A model generated the notes under the pieces. That model was not told where the DNA came from and did not search any database. It saw only the letters and a list, made by a program, of their open reading frames with translations. DNA of 8,174 nt from Bacteroidota bacterium (lineage in GTDB: Bacteria > Bacteroidota > Bacteroidia > B-17B0 > Aurantibacillaceae), in the NCBI GenBank assembly GCA_025359355.1, contig JANYGR010000261.1, positions 1 through 8,174 of the forward strand. Reading direction: 5' to 3'. Below, piece by piece: positions 6,521 through 8,174 of this stretch (positions are counted from its first letter, which is position 1; the number at the start of each line of letters is the position of its first letter). Position numbers and translations under genes: made by a program.

Positions 6521-7241
6521 TTTTAAACTAATTATTTTTTTAATTATTGGGATGCAATACTCATTTTATGCTCAAAAAACATTAAAGAATTTCGAAGGAA
6601 ATTTAACCTTTAAAGAATCAGATTACTATACACCTATTTCACGGAAAATATACGACACCATAAATATTTATTATAGTTATGAAGTTGAAAAAACAATTAA
6701 AATTGAGCGATTTGCACCAATTAGTTCATTTGATAACGATAGTGAAAACAAATCATTTTTACCAATCATTTTTTTTAAAAACGGAGATAGTTTATTTTTT
6801 AAATACCAAGAAAAGTTTAGTACTGTTCCCGATACAGTAATTTCAAAATTATTTCCATTAAGTTTTAAAGATACTATTGATGTTCCTTTTTGTTACCGTA
6901 TAAGCGAAGATAGTATTAGATGGAAAGACGAAAAAAGAACATTAGAAATTAAAACCGAATGTGATGGAGATGATCGTAATATAAAAACATATCGATTAAG
7001 GGATACAACTATTACTTTTCAAGATTATAAAATTGATTGTTATCAATTTGAACAAAAATCAATAATGAGTTATTATAAAAATAAGTTTTTTACTAGAAGA
7101 ATTTTGCTAGATAAAATCACTCTAATACCAATAGATGTTAGACAATACAACTTCAGAACTAATAGAAGACCTCGTTATAAATCAAAATTAACAGAAAAAA
7201 ATATTTTAACTTTTCATAAAAAATTAATTAGTATCGAATAA
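6492..7241 (+). CDS. Exported protein of unknown function inside the O-acylation cassette
   Basis: A 249-residue protein I do not recognise. Seen: a signal peptide with basic residues (R5, K7, K12), a hydrophobic stretch at about 13-21 and a likely cleavage SFYA-Q at 27/28, typical of Bacteroidota Sec signal peptides without a lipobox. The mature part is rich in Lys, Asp, Phe and Tyr, predicted mostly beta by alternation, with three cysteines (134, 157, 183), no membrane helix and no known catalytic motif. The segment FQDYKIDCYQFEQ (176-188) followed by RRILLDKITLIPIDVRQYNF (202-221) vaguely recalls periplasmic beta-sheet proteins of the LolA-like type; this is weak. Starts at 6501 and 6513 are also possible; 6492 is chosen because it gives the same 7-base gap seen at two other junctions in the locus. 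It lies between the MBOAT enzyme and the SGNH protein, with 7- and 6-base gaps, so it is probably co-expressed. It could be an accessory part of the acylation machinery or a passenger gene. Confidence 0.7.
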   Translation: MFAMRYKMLDFKLIIFLIIGMQYSFYAQKTLKNFEGNLTFKESDYYTPISRKIYDTINIYYSYEVEKTIKIERFAPISSFDNDSENKSFLPIIFFKNGDSLFFKYQEKFSTVPDTVISKLFPLSFKDTIDVPFCYRISEDSIRWKDEKRTLEIKTECDGDDRNIKTYRLRDTTITFQDYKIDCYQFEQKSIMSYYKNKFFTRRILLDKITLIPIDVRQYNFRTNRRPRYKSKLTEKNILTFHKKLISIE

Positions 7242-7247
7242 CTTGCA

Positions 7248-8174
7248 ATGAAAAAACAACAAAATATATCTACCATCCTTGCATTCGTTGCCTTGCTATT
7301 CCCCATGATAGCTGGCTTTATGAAAAAAGATAAAAATCCACACCTCACGGGTATTGTGATCAATAACGTTAATCCAGATTCTACTTTTACCAAAGATCAA
7401 TGGTTTAGTGGCGAATATCAAAGTTTAAAGGACGATTATAATAATGATCATTGGGCATTTAAAGAAAAATTCGTTCGTTTAAATAATCAATTTTATTACG
7501 ATGCCTTTAATCAGTTACGTGTAAATGGTTTTGTATCAGGGAAAGAAAACTATGTGTATAGCGAAGGATATATTTTTTCTGCCTATGGCGATGATTATGT
7601 AGGTGATGAAAAAATAAAAACAAAACTAGAAAAAGCAAAAGTTGTTCAAGATTCGCTTAAGAAAAAAGGTATTGATTTACTACTGGTATTTGCACCAGGT
7701 AAAGGGGAATATTGCATTGAACAAATTGAAGATAAATACAAGCATGCTGTTACAAAAACAAATTACCAAGAATATATTTCTGTATCTAAAGGCTTAGGAA
7801 TTAATGTGCTTGATTTAAAAGCATATTTTCAAAAATTAAAACCAACAACACCTTACCCTTTATTCCCTCAGTTTGGGCATCATTGGAGCTATTACGGGGA
7901 ATGCATCGCCGTAGACACAATTATTGGGCACATCGAAAAATTGCATCATTGTGATTTACCAGATATTACTTGGAAAAACATTGAAGTAGTTGATACAGCT
8001 CGTAGTAGAGATGCTGATGTATTAAAAAGCATGAATTTATATTCTAATCCTAAACAGTTAATGAAATTGGCCTATCCCGAAATATTATTTGAACAAGATA
8101 CGTTGAAAAATGTAACTAGAGTTCTTACCATAGCCGATAGCTATTGGTACGGCCCAGTATATTTAGGAGTGCCT
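7248..8174 (+). CDS. AlgJ/AlgX-like SGNH acyltransferase partner of MBOAT (partial, 3' end missing)
   Basis: An open frame of 309 codons from the ATG at 7248 to the right edge without a stop. It begins MKKQQNISTILAFVALLFPMIAGF, a signal anchor or signal peptide of the type that places AlgJ/DHHW-family proteins in the periplasm. Seen: DNHWAFKEKF-like NNDHWAFKEKF (65-75), a short GKENYVYSEGYIF (98-110) corresponding to the 'GKdgWlf' strand of the family, LLLVFAPGK (144-152), FGHHWSYYG (209-217) corresponding to the His-containing HW motif, and IADSYW (295-300), whose Ser298 fits the catalytic serine of the GDS-type motif. In alginate and related systems such proteins receive the acetyl group delivered by the MBOAT protein and place it on the glycan. 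About 60-80 residues are probably missing at the C-terminus, judging by family length. It follows the unknown exported gene by 6 bases, in one operon with the MBOAT gene. Confidence 0.85.
   Translation, partial: MKKQQNISTILAFVALLFPMIAGFMKKDKNPHLTGIVINNVNPDSTFTKDQWFSGEYQSLKDDYNNDHWAFKEKFVRLNNQFYYDAFNQLRVNGFVSGKENYVYSEGYIFSAYGDDYVGDEKIKTKLEKAKVVQDSLKKKGIDLLLVFAPGKGEYCIEQIEDKYKHAVTKTNYQEYISVSKGLGINVLDLKAYFQKLKPTTPYPLFPQFGHHWSYYGECIAVDTIIGHIEKLHHCDLPDITWKNIEVVDTARSRDADVLKSMNLYSNPKQLMKLAYPEILFEQDTLKNVTRVLTIADSYWYGPVYLGVP

Overview
The window looks like chromosomal DNA of a Bacteroidota bacterium, probably Flavobacteriia or a related class. The evidence is the strong A/T bias, the lack of clear Shine-Dalgarno sequences, promoter -7 elements of the TAnnTTTG type close to start codons, signal peptides that cleave before Gln, and the sequence character of the proteins. 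The genus cannot be named from this stretch. All genes run on the + strand except a fragment at the extreme left edge.

Left part (1-1133): the first 20 codons of a divergent gene, probably protein-L-isoaspartate O-methyltransferase (pcm), lie back to back with a Gfo/Idh/MocA-family NAD(P)-dependent oxidoreductase. These look like ordinary chromosomal genes flanking the accessory region.

Middle and right (1256-8174): this is a surface-polysaccharide region. A lipoprotein of unknown function and a WcaJ-type polyprenyl-phosphate sugar-1-phosphate transferase (the first membrane step of repeat-unit assembly) form one apparent transcription unit behind a promoter with an operator-like inverted repeat. 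Next is rfbB (dTDP-glucose 4,6-dehydratase), which supplies the nucleotide-sugar intermediate for rhamnose or other 6-deoxy sugars and has its own candidate promoter. After a truncated ORF6N (phage antirepressor-like) gene comes an O-acylation cassette: an MBOAT acyltransferase of the AlgI/DltB type, an unrecognised exported protein, and an AlgJ/AlgX-like SGNH acyl-transfer protein cut off by the right edge. Together the genes suggest synthesis of a 6-deoxysugar-containing glycan that is acylated, probably acetylated, in the periplasm. Flippase, polymerase, glycosyltransferases and the rest of the dTDP-sugar pathway are not in the window.

The two points most worth attention are a perfect 13-bp-arm palindrome inside the ORF6N remnant, which encodes the same octapeptide (bar one residue) on both strands, and an uncharacterised exported protein placed between the MBOAT enzyme and its usual SGNH partner. 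No RNA gene, CRISPR array, complete insertion sequence or convincing terminator was seen. No gene-free stretch exceeds 165 bases.
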